The notes beneath the pieces were generated by a model, which was not told where the DNA came from, made no database searches, and saw nothing but the letters and a program-made list of their open reading frames with translations. Positions 54,401 through 60,400 of a DNA stretch of 64,000 nucleotides are shown here, one piece after another. The translations under genes and the position numbers were made by a program. Position 1 is the first letter of the stretch. The number at the start of each line of letters is the position of its first letter. Source of the DNA: Chiridota heheva (Eukaryota; Echinodermata; Holothuroidea; Apodida; Chiridotidae); contig JAIGNY010002177.1 of assembly GCA_020152595.1 (NCBI GenBank), forward strand, positions 1-64,000, written 5' to 3'.

Positions 54401-57400
54401 TTAAATTTAGGGTCTGTATGACATGTAGCAATTTCCATCTTGGTTTAAAGTAACATTCCCATGGAATTTACCTCATTCCTAGAAGAAGGTTATTGAAAAA
54501 ATTTCTTGCCCGCATAAAAAGATATTCAAGATTTTTCTTGCCCGCATAGAAATGACTTTTGTACTACTGTAAGTCTAATTCATCATTATGATATCACCAC
54601 AGCGCTTTCTGTACTAAACTTGATGTATTTCTTTGAAAATTAATTGCCAACATTTCATAATTCAAATATACTGTAAGTAACAAGAACAGATTGGAAAACA
54701 TTACTGTAAATTATATTCTACACTATTCTTGATATTTCTTGGCGAAAAAAAGAAAATATGGAATTAATTTTCAAAGAAATACATCAAGAATAGTACAGAA
54801 AGTGCTGTGATGACATCATAATGATAACTAAGACTCACACCAACAATCTCTTTTACAAAGACATAAAAAACCTCTAAAATTCAATACCTTCTTGTAGGAA
54901 AAAGATGTAACTTGGTTTTTACACCAATCTGTTTCTTTTATTGTCCTCTATCAATTATATTAAAATAAAATTCCATGGGAATATTTCTTTAAAGAGCATG
55001 CCAATCTAAACAGATCGTTTTTTCTCATTTTGAAAAAGCACTTTTAGTTCTTGAGCTGTTGCCGATCAAAGTTTCACTACACTAATCCTCTTCATTCCCT
55101 GTGGAACATAAAGCCGCAACCATACTCTGCCATCTTGTCCGTTCCCGGGCAGCTAGCTGCCTGTACTTCTCCCTAAGAGAGGCCAATCTCATTTAATTCC
55201 CCAACAACCCCATCAAAGTTTGATCAACTTTTAATTTATGCAAAATTTGTGATGTATGACTGGGCCGACAGCTTGTGGTCCTTTGTGTGTAAACCTCAAT
55301 ACATTGAAAACAAGGGACAAATCTACCATTGGTAACAGCACTGCTAAAAAATTTGGCCTCCAATTTTCAAGCAACAAATTAACTACATCATTCAACAAGA
55401 TTACTTTGCATCGTAACATTGAGGTATAAATAGTTCTATGCTCATACTTCATTTCACCTTTCCTTAGCAGCAAAGACAAACAATGTCAGCATTGATTACA
55501 GTTACTACTTATATTACAAAGGATTGCCATTATATTCAGATGTGTGTCACTAAAAATACCATGTAACACCAGTGGGAGTAGTTGTTATCTTAAAGGAGCC
55601 TTGGAGAGGTGAAATTGTATATAGTTTTGTGGTTAGGGAAACAAAGAAATATATCACTTTGACTGACGGTCCCTGCTCCATTCGAGGGCAGGTTGAGATG
55701 CTCCTGGTTTTAAGCAAAGCCATTTCTAAAGACTAGGATATTGATCAAGAGTATGGTAAAGACTATAAACTTTTGGTCAGAATTTGCTAGCACCACATCA
55801 AAGAATTTTGATCAACATTAAAAAAAAAAAAAAAAATTACAAAAGAATATATGAAGGTCGCCCAGTCAACACAAAATTTGCATATAATATGCAAATTGAT
55901 GCCTGAGATTGAAAATCTGCTGTAAAAATGTGCAATGTTTAACTAATTTTGATGACATTTTTGCTACAATGGTTTTTAATCAAGCATTTGAGCTAATTTT
56001 GCCTCTACACATCCATATATCTTAAAAAATTAGGCGTACAGTATACAGTGTGATGTCATACTTGCAAGAAAATACTTATAGCCTCATTCTCCAGTCTGTT
56101 ACGTGTGTGACAGACTGTGGATGGCTCTGTAGTGGAAACCTATTCAGAAGATATTTTGATGAAATGTTTTGCTACAATGGTTTGTAATAAAGCATTTGAG
56201 CTAATTTTGCCTCTACATATCCATATATCTTGAACAAATGAGCCGTGCAGTATACAGTGTGATGTCATACTTAATCCAAGACAATACTTATTGCATGCTT
56301 CTCCAGTCTGTTACGTGTGTGACAGACTGTGGAGTGGTCCTGAAGTGAAACCTATTCCTAAGATACTCACCTTCCCAGTGTTTACATATTGCCTCTAACA
56401 TTTGAAGCCTATCTATAGAAAGCTGTGCAACTAAAGTAAGATCGTTGGGTTTCTAGAAGGGTGAAAAGAGAAAGAGAAATGGTGGTCAGAAGGTTATGGG
56501 GGAAACATGTGCTGTGAACATAGAATCAAGATTGCATGGAAAGCATGACTTTGAATGATAATAAAAGTAAATAATAATGACACTAATAATAATAATCGTT
56601 GTCTTTGTCACCAACGCCGATGTTTTTGTTGTCATAGTCGACGCCATCATCATCACCATGATAATAATCATCATTGTCATGATTATAATTATCGTCAATG
56701 TTGTGATCATCAGCACCATCATCGTAATTGCTGTCGCCGTGATCATCATCATCATCATCAACAACATCATCATCATCGTAATTATCATCATCCTCATCAT
56801 CATGGTGTCTTTTTAAGAGCTTAATCAAAATGCAGATACTTTTTGTGTATAAACCATTTCACAAACTAAAAACATTCTTGAGTCTTGGGACTATATTTGA
56901 CAACACAGCCATCATGCGCAGCAGTCGTTACATGCAAGAGAAGAATTTGATAATATGGAGTCTGTATGAAATTATCTAATCACTGGTACAGGTAGCCTCA
57001 TAATTCCATGGGCGGAGAGGGGGGGCGAAGAGGGGGGGGGGAGAGAGGCGCATGCTTTTACAGACCTTCCATAAAGAAATTTAAAAAAAAACACTATTGA
57101 TCTGTATTCTGTGCTTGAATCTTTACAAGATACAGTTCATGCATCCTGGCAACTATTAAAGGAATATTCCTGTGAATTGTCATTTTCATATATATGATAG
57201 AGGATTATTAAAGAAACAATTTTGTGTAATAATGATGTTGATATTTTTCCGTTTCGGAGTTCTAGCATTTCAAAGAGTGCACGAATGTGTTAAAAAGGGA
57301 CCTCGCAGTGTACAGTGTGATGTCATAAAGACAGATTCAAGAATTTTTTTTGGCATTTTTATAAAACAAACCAATTTTTTTTTCTCTCTAATACTTTTGA

Positions 57401-60400
57401 GTGTAGGTGATGTCATAAAGGCAGATTCAAGAAAATTCTTTAGCACTTTAATTTAAAAAAAAAAATCTTTAATACTTTTGAGTGGAGGATACATGAGCAG
57501 ATTGGCAAAGCATGTTCTTATAAAGTGCATATTATACCTCATCTCAATAAATAAACAAAAAATAAACCAGACATCGCAAAAGATACTAATCCCCTCGCCG
57601 CTAATAACATGCTTTCCAGCCTCTGTCACACCTGCCATCCCACCCTCTGTTCCACATGCCATATCATGCTACTTCCCTCCCTACAGGAAATCATACATGA
57701 AACTCCAGATACCATTCCACCACATGACCCATATGTTATCAGACCTGCAATCAAGATGGCATCCCATCATAGGCCTTGCCACCCTGTCCCATATACCGTC
57801 ACCCTGTCCCACATGCCATCCCTCCCTGTGCCACATCACATGCCATCCCTCCTTGTACCAAGAGCCATCTCACCCTAAAAGTGAGAAAGTAATAGGCCTC
57901 TTGGATCATCATGAATATTCCTTTAAGTCTTTACTAATCTATATTCTGTGATTTAATCATTACGACAGTGCGTGTGACGATGCATCAAGGCAACTATAAA
58001 GTCTTTACTAATCTATATTCTGTGATTTAATTATTACGACAGTGCGTGTGACGATGCATCAAGGCAACTATAAAGTCTTTACTAATCTATATTCTGTGAT
58101 TGAATTCATTACGAGGACAGTGCGTGTGACGATGCATCAAGGCAACTATAAAGTCTTTACTAATCTATATTTTGTGATTGAATTCATTACGAGGACAGTG
58201 CGTGTGACGATGCATCAAGGCAACTATAAAGTCTATACTACTCTATATTCTGTGATTGAATTCATTACAAGTACAGTGCGTGTGACAATGCATCAAGGCA
58301 ACTATAAAGTCTTTACTAATCTATATTCTGTGATTGAATTCATTACGAGGACAGTGCGTGTGACGATGCATCAAGGCAACTATAAAGTCTTTACTAATCT
58401 ATATTCTGTGATTTAATTATTACGACAGTGCGTGTGACGATGCATCAAGGCAACTATAAAGTCTTTACTAATCTATATTCTGTGATTGAATTCATTACGA
58501 GGACAGTGCGTGTGACGATGCATCAAGGCAACTATAAAGTCTTTACTAATCTATATTCTGTGATTGAATTCATTACAAGTACAGTGCGTGTGACAATGCA
58601 TCAAGGCAACTATAAAGTCTCTACTAATCTATATTCTGTGATTTAATTATTACGACAGTGCGTGTGACGATGCATCAAGGCAACTATAAAGTCTTTACTA
58701 ATCTATATTCTGTGACTGAATTCATTACAAGGACAGTGCGTGTGACGATGCATCAAGGCAACTAAAGTCTTTACTAATCTATATTCTGTGATTGAATTCA
58801 TTACAAGGACAGTGAGTGTGACGATGCATCAAGGCAACTATAAAGTCTTTACCAATCTATATTCTGTGATTGAATTCATTACGAGGACAGTGCGTGTGAT
58901 GATGCAACAAGGCAACTATAAAGTCTTTACCAATCTATATTCTGTGATTGAATTCATTACGAGGACAGTACGTGTGATGATGCAACAAGGCAACTATAAA
59001 GTCTTTACCAATCTATATTCTGTGATTGAATTCATAACGAGGACAGTGCGTGTGACGATGCATCAAGGCAACTATAAAGTCTTTACCAATCTATATTCTG
59101 TGATTGAATTCATTACGATGACAGTGCGTGTGACGATGCATCAAGGCAACTATAAAGTCTTTACTAATTTATATTCTGTGTTTGAATTCATTACAGGGAC
59201 AGTGCGTGTGATGCTGCATCAAGGCAACTATAAAGTCTTTACTAATCTATATTCTGTGATTGAATTCATTACAAGGACAGTGCGTGTGACAATGCATCAA
59301 GGCAACTATAAAGTCTTTACTAATCTATATTCTGTGATTGAATTCATTACGAGGACAGTGCGTGTGACGATGCATCAAGGCAACTATAAAGTCTATACTA
59401 ATCTATATTCTGTGATTGAATTCATTACGAGGACAGTGCATGTGATGCTGCATCAAGGCAACTATAAAGTCTTTACCAATCTATATTCTGTGTTTGAATT
59501 TATTACGAGGACAGTGCGTGTGATGCTGCATCAAGGCAACTATAAAGTCTTTACTAATCTATATTCTGTGATTGAATTCATTACGAGGACAGTGAGTGTG
59601 ATGATGCATCAAGGCAACTGTAAAGTCTTTACTAATCTATATTCTGTGATTGAATTCATTACGAGGACAGTGCGTGTGATGCTGCATCAAGGCAACTATA
59701 AAGTCTTTACTAATCTATATTCTGTGATTGAATTCATTATGAGGACAGTGCGTGTGACGATGCATCAAGGCAACTATAAAGTCTTTACCAATCTATATTC
59801 TGTGATTGAATTCATTATGAGGACAGTGCGTGTGACGATGCATCAAGGCAACTATAAAGTCTTTACTAATCTATATTCTGTGATTGAATTCATTACGAGG
59901 ACAGTGCGTGTGACGATGCATCAAGGCAACTATAAAGTCTTTACCAATCTATATTCTGTGTTTGAATTCATTACAGGGACAGTGCATGTGATGCTGCATC
60001 AAGGCAACTATAAAGTCTTTACTAATCTATATTCTGTGATTGAATTCATTACGAGGACAGTGCGTGTGACGATGCATCAAGGCAACTATAAAGTCTTTAC
60101 TAATCCATATTCTATGATTGAATTCATTACGAGGACAGTGCGTGTGACGATGCATCAAGGCAACTATAAAGTCTTTACTAATCCATATTCTGTGTTTGAA
60201 TTCATTACAAGGACAGTGCGTGTGACGATGCATCAAGGCAACTATAAAGTCTTTACTAATCTATATTCTGTGATTGAATTCATTACAAGTACAGTGCGTG
60301 TGACAATGCATCAAGGCAACTATAAAGTCTTTACTAATCTATATTCTGTGATTGAATTCATTACAGGGACAGTACGTGTGATGCTGCATCAAGGCAACTA

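Noticed and set aside
56486-56828. His-, Ile- and Asp-rich open frames
   Set aside because: ATC/ATT trinucleotide low complexity.
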